Notes: a model not told the origin generated them from the letters alone. A stretch of 64,000 nucleotides of DNA from Apteryx mantelli (GCF_036417845.1 NC_089979.1:24555958-24619957); one strand, 5' to 3'. Numbered from the stretch's first letter, positions 14,101 to 27,780 are shown. Made by a program: numbers and translations.

Positions 14101-14240
14101 CTCCTCTCCTCTCCTCTCCTCTCCTCTCCTCTCCTCTCCTCTCCTCTCCTCTCCTCTCCTCTCCTCTCCTCTCCTCTCCTCCCTTCCCTTCCCTTCCCTT
14201 CCCTTCCCTTCCCTTCCCTTCCCTTCCCTTCCCCTCCCCT
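14101..14240. repeat. Compound pentanucleotide array (CTCCT)16-(CCCTT)10
   Basis: This is a perfect or near-perfect CTCCT run at 14101-14180, switching at once to CCCTT at 14181-14230 and ending in CCCCTCCCCT. All 140 bases are pyrimidine on the plus strand, so the minus strand is pure purine. Because the unit is 5 bp and stop-free in pyrimidines, it opens long frames on both strands (365 and 233 codons) that are artefacts. Confidence 0.98.
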
Positions 14241-16619
14241 CAGTGACCCCACAGCTCCTGGCATGGGGGTCCCTGCACCCCAGGAGCACCTCCGCAGGGA
14301 CTGGGGCTGGAGGTGCCATGCCCCAGCATCACTGCCTCAAAAGGGCCGGCGCCTCCTCGGCCTCCCTGCAGCCACCATCTCTGTGGCTGTCAGGCCGGCC
14401 AGGAGCACACGCGGGCTACCCTGCTGCCCGCTGCTCCCCGTGCAGACAGGTCTGAGCCCCCGTGCGGGAGGGAGCCCTGGGGCTCGTCCGCAGGCAGGGG
14501 GTGCCTGTTGGGGAGAGCAGTGGGGGCAGGAGGCGCCTTTCCAGGGAGCAGAATCACCAGACTCCCAAAGAGGGAAGGCAAAGGCGTGGAGGAGAAAGGT
14601 TTGTCTATAACAAGGAAGACATAAGTCGTTTTTCCTTATATTTCTACTCCTGCAGGTGAAAAATAGTGGGTTACACAAAGCACCCAATTTTTCTGCAGCT
14701 AAAAACAACATAAAGAGCAAATTATTTGGGTTTGCTTGTAAACCAAAGTGAGTTCTTTTAGACAGCACATTTTTGACAAGTAAGGAAAATGTAGCTTTTA
14801 TCTTACGAACACATTCTGCCCTCTCCCCGCCCCCCCCATATGCACTACATACTTTCTGAATCCCAGACAATTCACAGATATTTGTACAAAGATGAAGGTA
14901 AAATAGTCATTACTTATATTGCTAGGGGGCATCTGATGTAAAGTGCATTCCCTAGTTTTTGGCTTATGGCTTGTAAAGGAGTGCAGAACACTTTCATCTC
15001 CCCTTTCAGCCCATCTGTGGCTTCAGCTGACATGACAAAATGTGGCACAACAGAGCCAGACAATAAACTATTGTACAGTGTAACAGGAAGCAACAGGTAA
15101 TGTTTAGAGGAATTAAATTATTTTTGGATCTGATACTGATAATCAGTTTAGGCAAGGGGTATCCAGTGCAAATTTATCCAACATTTTTAAAAGACTGGGA
15201 GCACTCAAGAAGCAGATAAGAATTAAAGTGCGGTATAAATGAACCATTCATGAACTCAGAGACTTCCTTGCCTGCATACAAAGCACATGAGAACAGACCT
15301 TCTTGCCTGTCATCCTGGACTTTTTTAATTAACAGTTGTGAGCCATTCTTGTGCAGTATGGAGAGAGAGCTTTATGCCTTTTGTAGAGGAACACAGAGTA
15401 GATTAACACGAAATTCCCGGAAGTACAGAAAAAGTACTGGATATCATTCCATCTTCAAATATCTGAATTTCATCCAAATGATAATGTGAAACCCTAACAC
15501 GATATTCATCTATTAAAAACTGAGGCACTGAAAGTCAGACTGATGTACAGCTATTTGAAACAGCTGCTAGAGCAATGCCTCTTTGCATACCTATTTAATT
15601 AATCTAAGCTCTGTAACATGCTCGATGGCTGTGGGCTGGTTCCCATCCAAAGCCATGCCACTCTTTGAGAATGGCCATTTTAGCGATGCAAACAAATACA
15701 GACCAGAGCCCACATCACCTGTTCCAGGGGAAAAAAGGCTGGGACAGCATTGGGGTTGGTAGGTGCAGCTCCCTGGTCTAGCGGCACATGGTCATTTCGG
15801 AAATGCTGGGTGTGCAGCCCTCTCCGCAGGGCTGCTTGCCCAGAGCCCCAGCCCCACGTGGCTGCGCAGGGCACTGTCCCAGCACAAGTGCCTGAGAGGA
15901 AGCAGTGCCCGAGAGGCCCTGCCAGGAGGGCAGCAGAGGAGAAAGAAAGCAGGCTTCCCCAGTTATCTGGCAGAGGCAATACAATGCTTTCTACAGCTGT
16001 CAGGACGACCCAGGGAGATCTACCAGACGGCATCGGATCGACCCTGTTTTCTGTCCCAAAACCAAACAGTTGACACGTCAAACCACTGCTGTCAATGCCT
16101 CCGTTGGACAAGGTCTCTGTAGGGGCCTGATCCTACAAGGTGCTGAGCACCTCCAAGCAGGAGCCTAGAAACCTCTTTGCCCTGACAGCAAAATGCATTG
16201 AAATTATTATTCGTAGTCAATGGGACACAAAATGAACTGTTAGCTCTGTTGTCCCTGTTTTCCCTGTCCCTCTGTGGTGTTTATACTTCATGTAAGTATA
16301 TAGTGTGCAAGGGGCATTTATATGAGGTGCCTCATCGTCCACTCAGGGCAAAGCATTAATCTGGAACTATTTCATCAGACATTAGCAAAGCACGGAGCAG
16401 CTCCAGTGCCTATTCCTCACATAGCTCAAAACAGTTATTCCAAATAAGGGGAATGTTTGTTTGTGTGTTTTGTTTTCAACTGGCCTAGCTCAAAGATATT
16501 ATCAGTACACGTGTCTAGGAAGTTCGTTAGGACTGAGCTTGTACTGTTAGAGGAACATGAGAAATGTGAGGGGAAATAGAGGAGAATTCTTAACAGATGC
16601 AGCCTGGAAACAAATAGCA

Positions 16620-17510
16620 TTTTATTAAAAGAATGCAAAGAAAAATCAATTATTCTCTGAGGATCTATTGTGCCATGTCTAGAGACATTAAAGTGTAAAC
16701 CAAAAAGATTTTAATTACACTTCAAAGGCAAATCTTAACTCAAACTTAAACATGGAGCTGCTACCAACATCTTCATTTTATAACATGTCAAGCATACATG
16801 CAACCACAGAGCTATTAATTTCCATGCACAGAAACTTTTGAAGGCACAACACCAGCTGCTTAAATATGTCTATAATTATTCACGCATTAACACCTACGGA
16901 ATTAGCAGCATTAGCACCTACTGAATCATCTTGTGCATGTTTAAATAAATTAAGGCTCAGATTCAGTCTCTCTCTCCCCGGAGAATGTTGTTTCTGTGGT
17001 TATGGATGTGAAGCTGCTTGACCCCAACACTAATGAGCGAGCTGCCAGGTCTGGAAAGTTGGGTGAAAGACATTGCAAATGCTTTTTTTAAAAAGCCTGC
17101 CCTCTAATCTGAGGTGATGGAGTGACTCATCAAAGGACAGCGATTGCCACTAGAATTTACTCCCTCTGCTCATTTCTGTTCTAACTGAGGAAGATTCTTG
17201 CTGCCTTCTTTTTTTTCCTGCTTTCTTTTTAGTAGGCCCCATTAGGAAACTCACATTTCTCCATCTGTCTCAAAGATTATTTTATGTGGAAATATTTCAA
17301 AACTCATGCAGCTCTTGTTCAGCCCCATGCAATTGAAAGGAGAAGTTCAAAGTTGGGCAGGGCACCAAGTCAGCAGACATTAATAATGTTACCTTGTAAC
17401 CATTCAAAACCTGTCATTTGTTAAGTCTGCCCCTCTCTCATTCCAGTAGGCATAAATCATGTGTATAAATGAGCTCCTACCCACAAAGGAGAGTTGATTT
17501 TAACATCTAA
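16620..17510. promoter_or_regulatory. Candidate conserved non-coding block downstream of GDF6
   Basis: A roughly 0.9-kb stretch lies about 29 kb beyond the GDF6 stop codon. It is free of recognised repeats, with many ATTA-type words (ATAATTATTC at about 16872-16881), a TGACTCATC AP-1-like site at about 17121-17130 and ATAAATCATGTGTATAAATG near 17451-17470. An imperfect 24-bp tandem copy (starts 16884 and 16908, sharing GCATTA.CACCTAC.GAAT) lies within it. No coding frame is seen. Its texture resembles a developmental enhancer, but nothing here proves it. Confidence 0.3.
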
Positions 17511-20500
17511 GGCTCGTCACCATGAGGAATTCTTGTTTTTTTCACTGTTTTTTTCACTGTTTCTATTTTTGAGCCCCAAAACAGAAGGGAGGCGACTCCA
17601 TTCAAATATCCCCCAGGAACATTCTGGGAGAAGGAAGAAAGCAGCTTTTGCATCAAAACCTCAGTCCCTCCAGTTTTTGACACAATCTCCCTGCATGTCC
17701 AGCACAGCAGATGCTTCCTCAGCGCCCTGCCGTAAGCGCTGGCTTTTTCCCGGAGACGTTAGCTAGCAACTCTCCAGTGGTCTCCAAGGAGCTGAGGACC
17801 GCAGTGGAGTCCTGCTGTAGGCAAGGCAGGTTGTGCCTTCCTCCTCCGGAGGTACTGCCCAAAGGAGGCCAGCACATGTGAACGCCATCAGAGGGACGAC
17901 GTACCTGCAGGCAGACCTTCCCCCCAGGGGCCTCTCCTGCTGTTGGCTCATGCTCATGGACCAGGCGCCGGGCAATGCCGTTTGGACTCTCAGCGACTGC
18001 TTTTTTATAACCAAAATGTATGGGTCTGTCACTGTCTTCTGCAAAAAAAGACTTGACAAATCAGAGGAGAAAACAAATATCATCACACCACACTGGGCTG
18101 AGGACTGTGGATTTCAAGAGAGGCTCACTTCAGCCTTTCCATGTTGGCCAGACATCTGTGCCCTTGTGCCTCCCCAGCTGGCACCAGCCCGCTGCTCCTC
18201 ATGAGATGAACTCCCACACACTGTGGAGTGACTCCCAGAGACTCTCAGATACCCCATTCCCTGCTCTGTGCTCCCTCCTCAAATGCAACATTTCTTCTCT
18301 GGTCCAAACCTTCTTGCTGTGGCCAGCAAATGTCTTTTATAGTCTTGGGAGGGGGTATGCCACCATGTCAGGAGCACCTGCAGCCCTGCAGATCATGGGA
18401 AGAGAGGAGACATCCTTTCCTTCCTGAGCATTTGCATATATGGCCAATTCCTAGCTCACTTCTGGTGCTTGCAATGAGAACCTGGACAAGGCACGGGAAG
18501 GACCTTGTGCCAAGGGCTGTGCATAGCCACAAACCTACAGCACCACCGTTTCTCCCACAGCCTCCAAGCAGTGCATGTGATTCCAGACAATCATGTCAAG
18601 GGCTGTCCTATCCATGGACTTCCAGCCAAAGAAATAGTGAAAATACTTTATGGGACAAACCATTGTGAAGCATTTCTTTAGGGCCCATGCCAGTTTAGTC
18701 TTTAATATATGGGTAGGTCTGAATCACTCTGGCTGTCTGGCTGCTTGAAAGGCACTTCAAAATGCCTTTTTTGTTCATACTCTCAGCCATGAATTTGGGG
18801 AGCTGAATTTGAACTAATCTGAATAAAGATCTGAGGATGATTTTTCCTTTGGCATATTTTTTATGCCACTGGAGCTAGGCAAACTGACTCTTCAGGGCTC
18901 TAGATTATGAGCAAGTTAAGAAAATGCTAAAAACCCGGAGGATCTGGGAGAAAGGTCTTAGAGGACCTTGCACCTTTTAGAGTCCTCACTTCAGTTCATT
19001 TCTGCTGACAGGTTCCAAACGAGTTACAATGGTCTTGGTTTCCTTCAATACGGTGGAAAATTACCTGTGGACTATGATAATCAGGTTACCAAGAACTTGA
19101 GCAAAGCCTTTGCAGACTAAAAATGATGCAGTTGGGTAGCTTCCCAAAGGGGGCAAATGCTTTGCAGATGCTCCCCTTAACAATGATTTCCTCTCTATCT
19201 AATGCTTCTCGCTAGGCCTTTTTGAGAAACTTCCAGATATTTCTCTCATTTTCTGCAAAGCCTCCAGCTCTTATTTTATGTCCTGTTTTAATTCCTTCTC
19301 TAAAATCTGCAGCTGCTTCAAGTCTTAATTCCCACTGCAAAGTCTGCAGATCTTGTTGCAGATCTTGTTATAATTTCTTTAGGTCTTATTCTAATTCCAC
19401 TCAGGCCATTTTGATTTCTCCATTATTTGGTTCTTCTTGGTTTGACAAGACCATCAGCTCAGACTGTCAGATTCTAGGATCACTTTTCTGCCTGACTCCA
19501 GAATTATGCTTTCTGACCCAAGCAGAACAGGGACTTCTCTTGTTTGTTTCTGTTAGGAAAAGCAGATTGAAGAGTCAGGGATTTCTTTGATGTGATAACA
19601 TTTAGTTACCCCTCCTCCCCCCAAAAAAAGGGATAAATGTGTTCTACAAACATGTTTGGAATCAAAGTAGCAAGATATGATTTCTTAACTATTTCTGGCC
19701 TCCATTTCCAGATAGTAGCCTACCCAGACCTCTTTCTCAGGATCACATTACAAATGCTTCCCTCTGGCTGTCTTTAGCCTTATGCTGCCTTTTTTCTCTA
19801 CTTCTCCAGTGATCTGGCTTCATTTTTCATGTCATGGTTCTGCCATAGGTAGCACCCTGCAGCTTGTTAGCTGCCCCCGGTGAGATCTCTCTGCCTGCAC
19901 AGCTTCTCTCCTGCCAGTCCTGCCTGTTGTCCTTGATCTCATCAATGGATATTCTTGTTTTGTTTGTCCTGTACCTTAGACAAGCTTCACTGTTCCTCAG
20001 AATTAATCTACAGGATAATTTGTGTTGTTTTTGTTATGGGTAAGCCTGGAGGTTTTGCAGTCCTAGAAAATGCTGCTGTGTAAGCAGTACCTTTGCCAAC
20101 ATAGAGCTGTACCCAACTATCCCACTTTCCCATCACATCCAAAACAGGACGTGGGGAAATTTTTCTTATACTAGCAAGGCGAAAAGCTGTCTGTCTGGGT
20201 TTTCCTGCAGCTATATCATGAATGAAAAGGATGGGCATATGGATACACATTTTCCGCAATGGAATATGGTTTCTGTAGTCTGAAAACTAAGGTCAGTGGT
20301 GCCTGCTACTCTGAAGGTTTAACATGTACCAGGTTTGAGAGGCTCTGGGCCAGACTTCAGACCAGCAAAATGCCCAACAGTCTCCTTCTTGCTTTAAATG
20401 TAATATTGGTCTATGTGGAGATGAATCAGGGCATGAAACCCTCCCATGGAGTATCAGCAAACATATCTGTCCCCTGAGTGTCAGCTTACTCTCAGTTATC

Positions 20501-23500
20501 TGTGGCTAGGTTATTCAGGATCCTCTAATTACAAGATATTTGTAAAAATATTTGGAGCTCACAGCCAGATGGACATAGAAGTCCTGAGGTTTCCCTAAAT
20601 TTAAAAAATGTGTCCCAAGTCTTATTGTCTTTTCTCAGCTATCCTGTCCAAGTTTCCACCCTTTTCTTTTCTGAAGCTCTCAGGTCCAAGAAACTAAAAT
20701 AATCTGTGACAAGAAGCAATTGGGAAGAGGGATGGAGATACAGAAGAGGGGAGGAATAAGGACGAATTCACCATTCTTTGTTTGCAGTGTCCATGCTAGC
20801 TTTCAAGGAAATCTTATATCCTGGCCTTTGCACCCACCGGCTGTGTTTGGACAGTCTGGATCTAGCCAGCCATGAGGAACGGCCAGGTCAGGAAGTGCAA
20901 TGGAGGTGGCTCTCAGTTACCGGCGAGCAGATTATCAGGTTACAGGTTACTGTGGCCTGCTTCCATGATAAACCACTTATGTTAAGCCACTCTGTGCCCA
21001 CCCCCATCAAGGGCTGCCTAATGCGGCTCCTACCCATGACCTGCGGCAGAGGTTTGGTTTGCTGGGTTCTGCCGTGGGTGGCAGTGCTGGTGCCTGGCTC
21101 CCCATGTCATCTGCGTGCACCTCCCGCCTTCTCAAACCAGGCACCTTCCTATCCATCCTCTGACTGCCTCCCCCCAAAGTAGGATCCCAAATCTATGTCC
21201 TACACTTTCACCATCCTTTTCCCCCTCACCACCACCCCTCAAAGGTAGGAACCCATCTTCTCATACCACCTGCACCCCTCACCTCCTGACTGCTACTCTT
21301 CTTCCTTCAGCTCCTGAACTCAGCCCGTCCTTCTCCTCAGGCTGATGCACACACATTTGCAAAGGTTCAGGCAGCAGCCCCAGCTCTGGACTCTGCTAAG
21401 ACACCAGCTCTCACTGGAGACCAAAACCACCTTCCCACAGTGTCTGTATAGCCCATACAGAGCTGGGAGCATCCACTGCCACTGGCTGTAGATATGCTGC
21501 TTTGAAGTGGTTGGGGCCAGTTAGAGACCAGTTTGGGACACTCTGCTTTCCTATTGCAAACCTATTTGCAAGTTTTCAAAGATAAATTTATTCCCATAAC
21601 CAAATGTCTGTAACTTTTACAATGGCTGCATTTTTGCCCTACCCTCCTTCCCGCTCCTACAATCCCAGAAAATTAGAAGTTGACTGCTACTGTCCTGGAA
21701 AATTAAAATCTGACTGCAGACCAGTTAGAACCCAAATTTTCTTTTCTTCCAAGCCATTAATAACAACACAATGGGTTTTGCATGGCTACATGAATACCAG
21801 AAAAACAATCTTGGATGCATCTAGGTCTTAAACACCCCTCTTTCACCTACCCCCTGCCTGTCCCCTCTCTCCCCCCTGCACAGAGCAAACACCAAGTGGA
21901 ACAATAAAAAATACTGTAGGAATATTTATTTTAAAATAGAAGCTGTAGGTCAGCCCCACACTTACTTATGGGACAGTCACCTGTGGCGCTTCTCTGCAGG
22001 GACCTGTGAAACATTGCCTGCAGCCGCTGAGCAGACTGATAAAATCCTGGCTGTTTCTGCAGAGTTGGAAGGACTCAGCACAGCACTTGCAGCCAGCCAG
22101 CATCACTGCTCCGTATTGACATTGGCAGCGCTGCGTGGGTCCGTCAGAGGGACAGAGGGAAACTGATGACATCATGCAGCCTTCATCCTTCCACGGTGAC
22201 CCACATCAAAAGTAATTTAATCACTGCCCAGAGGAATGGACGTTCTGTAACACACAATGAATCACATTTTGAATTCCCTGGAGGTCAGACGCAGCTCCTG
22301 GCAAACCCAGAGGAGGAAGATGATGTGGATGACAACTCTTTATGACTGACCCCAGAGAGACTGTAACTCTGATGGTTCCTATGAACTAGCACCCTCAGAG
22401 GGGTAGCCATCATAGCCTGTAATGACTGGCTAATGTGATGGTATCGGTAGCTCTGCAGTGACACTGATACACACATCACGGTTACCCCTACTGTTAACAC
22501 GGCTCAAAAAAGAAAATCCTGCTGCAAAAATTCTAGGTCAGAAATGATTAGGATAGTTAAATCAGTTGAAGATTCCAGTTATTTGGTTCAGCTGAGCACA
22601 GCTTGGTACTAGAAGAATATGGGGCAGATGGTGCCCTGGGCTTTCCAGCCCTATGAATCTAGGGCTGCTGGGCAAAAGGCTGGTCCCTCAGCCACGCTTT
22701 TGACCGACAGCCAGGTCCCCCTGCTCTCAGTGCTTCAACGGTGCTTCTGCTTTGGCAAGGGAGTGATGGAGGACCACCACCTCCCCACTCCCATCCCACT
22801 GCACAGACAAGACTTGGCATGCTCTATGCTGCAGTCACTGCATAGGTACACTCCTATCAGTCTCTTCCTGCAAGCGCACTGGGCAAGGCCAGAAGATTTG
22901 GCCTAACAGCTTTAGAACAGAAGTGAAGAAACTGAAGACTATCAGCCAGATACATCCACAAAAGATCATGATTATTTCATATATTTTTTAGTAAAGAACA
23001 TGTATCTGAAAGGCTAGCACTCATCAATTTAAAGGTTCCTCTACCATCTCTAGAACTGTATAATGTCTCACTGTGTCTCAAGGCTAACTCTTGAAGTTAG
23101 AAATGGTCATTTGAATACTGTTAGTTTTTAATCACTTTTACATATGCTATTGTTATTTTTTATTTATATACTTAGGCAGACTCACACACACATATACAAC
23201 AAAATAATGTATTCTTTAAGGCCGGATATCACAAAACTACAAAATAAAATCTTGTGAGAGTGTCTTGTATTTCTGGATAATCAATAAATTAATAAAAAAA
23301 AAATCCTAAAATATGATGTTCAAAATATACAGCACTGGCAAAAGATATGTAGTACCCCTAGAGTTCAGTCTTACCATGCGCTGCTAGTTAGGCCTGTCAA
23401 GAAAACCAGAACTTCATTTCATATGAAACATGAAGATTATCATATTTCATTTCTCTGTAGAATGAAATCAAAATACAACCTCCTCCATGGAAATTTTCAT

Positions 23501-23584
23501 GAAAAAACAGGCTCACAAAACAGCTGGTGGCCCAGTGGGGTGACCAGGCTCTCTAGTTTGGCTGAGGAATTTGGATCTTGGTCT

Positions 23585-24001
23585 CTAATATCCTAGGCAT
23601 TCTCCAAGGAAAAGGAGAATACCCCCTTCCTTGTTTTGACCAGGAATTCTTTTGGATCTGAGAAACGTACTCAACAGCTTCACTAGGTACTTCTGTGTTT
23701 CAGAAAAATATTCCACAGTGATATTTTCTGCTTGTGTGACGTGTTTCACATTAAAAGTCTTGTTTAGATGGATGGCAAATGCTTTCTTCAGTTCTTTAGA
23801 TGAACTCTTTGGAGACAAGCCTTTTTCATCCATGGGTACCACCTCCACTTCCACCTTAGTATGTCTCTGGACAGGAATAAAATAAACACAGGAGAGAGAC
23901 AGTGGGAATTTCTGGACATCTGAAACCAATTGAACTTGATGGAGATCTGCTGAGAATCCAAGTGGATCTGCCCACCGGAGCAGCTCCCCACTCAGCTCCA
24001 T
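23585..24001 (-). other. Unrecognised 138-codon open frame, doubtful
   Basis: An open frame of 138 codons in moderately AT-rich DNA, which makes it longer than its surroundings. The predicted protein starts MELSGELLRWADPLGFSADL, is hydrophilic and lysine/glutamate-rich in the middle (KELKKAFAIHLNKTFNVKH), and has no signal peptide, membrane segment or domain I recognise. There are no neighbouring partner genes, and no convincing splice signals or polyadenylation signal are tied to it. By rough stop-codon statistics, several frames this long are expected by chance in 64 kb, so it is probably not a gene. A decayed exon or pseudogene is the alternative. Confidence 0.15.
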
Positions 24002-26090
24002 GGTCTGCAGGACTGTGGAGATGTGTCATTTGCCAAATACCTCCACTGTGGGCCGCCATGCTCCACAAGCTGGAGGCTCTCTGCATTCTCAACAGCTGAC
24101 AAAACATTACTTGCAGATACTTTAACTTATTAAACATGGTAAAGAGCAGGACATTTGTGAACAGCTGTTTGGGGAACAGAGATGAGTGGAGATCTTTGCT
24201 TTTTTTATGATTGTATTGCAGCTGCTGGCAGGTCTGTGTTCACAGTTGATAAAGGAGCAGAGGAAAACAGAGGTTGTTGCTTACAGAGGGAGGAGGTCCG
24301 TGTCTGCATCTGCAGGGGATTGGGAATCCAAAGATTATTCACTGCAGCTGCAAGCTTCATCATGGGCAACTTCAGCAGAAAGAGTTTTCCTACTTGCCAG
24401 AAAGATCATCTCAGAGTGTTTAGTTGTCCCTAGCTGTACTGAATGAGGCACAAATGTCACAATTTCTTTGATCATCAGTTCAAAGGAGCTCTCAAAGTGC
24501 TGAGGTTGTTTGCGCACTCATTTTCAGCTGAACCTAAAGAAGGTAAGGACGGCGCCTGTTCAGAACTGATAGAGTTACCATGTGGTTATCCACTCTTCTA
24601 ACAAGTTTCCAGACAGAAATGTGAGGATTTCCTCTAAGAACCTGCCAAGTGACAGCTCCCCTGAGTCAAGTGAGAGAGTTGCCATTTGTATAAACCTCTT
24701 TGGAAGATCTTCTGTGTGTGAAGAGATTTTTTTTTTCTGTCTGAATCTGACCAAATCAGAATTTGCAATTGCTTAGCAGACTCCCACAAATTCCTCTGGC
24801 CACCTCAACAGCAAAGCTGTTGGTTTGAGAGGAGCTAGGGACAGATTTACCATCAATATCACTTTCCCGGCTGTGACAGGAAACCGGGATGTCTTTATTG
24901 TTCAGGTGCTTTATGCAGTCAGAGCAGTCAGTAATAAAAAGTAATGACTCTGTGTACGCATCTCAAACCAAAATCCAGTGATATGCAGTTCTGTGTAGTC
25001 CTCAGGCTCTGTCCACGTGCTGCTGTCAAAGTTGTGCAGGTGCAACTGTTGCGCAATTCTAAAATAGATCTTTTTTCTATGGAATATAATTGCCAGAGGC
25101 TTTTCCTGAAACTGGCAAGATTTCTCCTATTTACTGTAGGGTTGGCCTATCCAAACACTTCCACAGCAAGTGAGGATTACTAAACAAGAATCCAGGATTT
25201 CATTTATTATGCTGCCTCCCAGGGACTCTAAATTGCGCCTACCTGTGGTACATTGCTGCCTTCACTGAAATACCTTCTCAGAGCTCGTGTCTTTCATTGC
25301 CACTTCCAGTGGGCATCCTCCCAGCCTTTCTTCTTTGCTAGGTGTTTCAGCTAGCTTTTCTAAAAAGGCAGGGTTTGCAAGAAGTTGCACTTCTGAGGGC
25401 ATGTTTACACTCCTGGTTAGATCTAGACCCAGGCCTAAGGCCTGCAGACAGTAATGTCCGTATTGCAAGGTTAACTTGGGCCTGCTCTGAGGGCATTAAC
25501 AACCAGCCCCACCACACATCTGTCACTAATCCCCTTGGTGAAGCCTTAGGCAGCAATTATCACTGCACTAGGAAGCCCTCTCCAGTCCTGGAAAACAGCC
25601 TGAGCTATTTTTGAGAGCTGCTGGAGGACACAGTCTCCTGTAAACCCTGTTTTATAACCTCCAGCCAGTCTTGGTATCTTGGGACATCTCAAATGTCACT
25701 AGACACCTATGGCTGGGCAATTGCATTGAGCTGGTTGGTGGCTTCAAGAGGAAGCTCCCAAGGGAAATTAGACCACACATCTAAATGCCTAGGTAGAGAC
25801 TTGCAACTTAATGCTTGGTCACACATTTTCTAAAATGGTTTGGTTGTCTGACAGTTTCTAAACACAGACAGCAGCGAGTACATCTACTTGCATATTTAAA
25901 TGTTTGAATTTTTCTCTGTGTGTGTGTCTAGCAGTGAATGTGTGCATATCAGATCTAACACACAGACAACATTCAACAAGCAGCAAAAACAGGTGGAGAT
26001 AGTACAGGTCGAGGCTCGGATCTAGATCTAAATCTTAACTCCCCCAGAGAGAGGAGGTGTTGGGATCTGAGGTTTTGTGGAGACAGAGGC

Positions 26091-26480
26091 CTTCAAACCT
26101 CTGTCTCACCTGCTCCATTCTCCTGCCTCCCACCGTGGTGCAGCAGAGGAAAGCACGGAAAAGTGACTTTGCCAATTGGGTGCAACCATACACTAAGGGA
26201 AAAATTCCTTCCTGATCCCTGCAGGGGAACTGGCATGTCCTCTGGCGCAAGAGGTCTGCTTACCTCGATCTTTGCTTGCCCAGCTCCAAGGATAATTAGC
26301 TGACATAAAATTACCAGCTATTTTTCAAATCCTGACCCATTATTTGAACCAGTGACCTCCTCTAGTACCAAATTCCACAGGTTGACTACATACTGCGTGA
26401 AGTAATATTTCTATCCATTTACTAGTCATTAATTTCTGGCCTTTGGGAAATCTGAAATATGTATGATCATGTGAAGCCAC
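26091..26480 (-). mobile_element. Old CR1/L3-type LINE fragment (3' region)
   Basis: Segments such as ATTCCTTCCTGATCCCTGCA (about 26203-26222), CCCATTATTTGAACCAGTG (26336-26354) and AATTCCACAGGTTGACTACA (about 26371-26390), then CTGCGTGAAGTAATATTTCT, match the antisense pattern common in old amniote CR1/L3 3' ends. The family and limits are uncertain because the copy is much decayed. There is no open frame of note. Confidence 0.55.
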
Positions 26481-27229
26481 TCGAGCCATTCATAGTTGTG
26501 TGTTGTGTGAAACACATTTGCTCATTTAACTAACTCCCAAGCTCGAAGACCCTGACGTGAGCACCAGGCAAGACAAATCAGTCCAGAAAGCAAGAGGAAC
26601 AGCAAGAAGTAAGCTGACAGCTGTTAGATGAGCAAATGGGGAGCTACAGAGATTCCCAGAGCCAAATTCTCATCTTATTTATGCTAGCATAAATCTAAAG
26701 TAACTGCACTGAATTATTCTGGATTTACTCTTCTGTAAAAGAGATCAGAATCTGATGCTCAGTTTGGAAACCTTCTCCCTCTGATTTCCATTCTTGCTGG
26801 AAAGAGAATCAGATACTATTGTTCCACAGCTTTTTCAAAGGTTTCTTTACAGGAAAGAGTCAAATACCCAGCAGTTCTGGGTGAAAAAAAAAATCCCAAG
26901 CGAAACAAGGACAAATCAACAAAAATCTCACAACATTACAAATCCAGAGTTTGCAATGCAATAAGAACTGGTCAGAGTTAAGTTCTTAAGTGTCCAGTGT
27001 CTCTCTGTCTGGCTCATACAAATATCTTCCATAAAGTCCAGTTGTGAGTCTCAGCCAATCCTAGTAGTAGAGATGAATTTGATGAGTGGGAAATGCAAAG
27101 GCAAAGTAGAAAAGGAGATGTCACAAATGAAAGGGAGTTGCAAGCCTGTTCTAGGTTACATTAGAAATGCAAATGCTTACTAGTTCTTTGCTTTTTTTCC
27201 CTCTTCTAATCAATCCTGTATCATAAGGT

Positions 27230-27780
27230 TGCTGTGAGAGAGAAGAGAAACACAAATGTTGCAAAAGAAATATATAGCAGGCTGTAACTGCTGAGTTATG
27301 TAATAATGTGTTGTTACAAACCAGACTGTCCTGAAAAGAATATTACTGCTTCCCTCATTTCTAATAAAGTCCCCAGCTCCATTTTTCTAGCACATACTAT
27401 TTTATTGCCAGTGAGTTTTATGCAAGATGTGCCTGATTTGCAAAAGTAGTTCTGAAAAGTTTCTTAAACAATTACCTTGCAAAACATTCTGGGACATTTA
27501 ATTGAAATGGCATCACCCTGTTTTAAAACATTGTAGTGTTAAACAAACTTGACCTGTAGCACCAAAGCACTCATTTTTCTCCAGCTACGTCATACCATTG
27601 AAATGCATACGCACGTATATAACACCCTGACTTCTCCAGCTGAAAGACAAATGCAAGCCCCCATTTAAAAATAATGAGGCTCCCACCTTTCCTCTTGTCA
27701 TGGAGACTAATGGATGAAGAGGCTCTAAGAAAGAAATTGCTTGGTCTTAATTACTGATGGAAAATGAGATTGAATGAGAC
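27230..27780. promoter_or_regulatory. Candidate conserved non-coding block
   Basis: A repeat-free AT-rich block contains GTAATAATG, AACAATTACC (about 27467-27476), TACGTCAT (about 27587-27594, a CRE-like site) and TTAATTACTG (about 27747-27756). Frames on both strands are closed by many stops. It is offered as a possible enhancer on motif texture alone. Confidence 0.25.

Larger units (their letters stand above)
14241..26090. other. Gene-free intergenic sequence
   Basis: Contains a GC-rich patch right after the pentanucleotide array (14250-14570), the possible regulatory block at 16.6-17.5 kb, T-rich sequence at 19.2-20.0 kb with a small 12-bp duplication (TGCAGATCTTGT, near 19344-19367), and the doubtful frame at 23.6-24.0 kb. 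Nothing else is supported. Confidence 0.6.

Noticed and set aside
13513-14610. 365-codon plus-strand frame, with a 233-codon frame opposite
   Set aside because: Both are held open by the CTCCT/CCCTT array, which has no stops in any frame; the rest shows no protein-family likeness.
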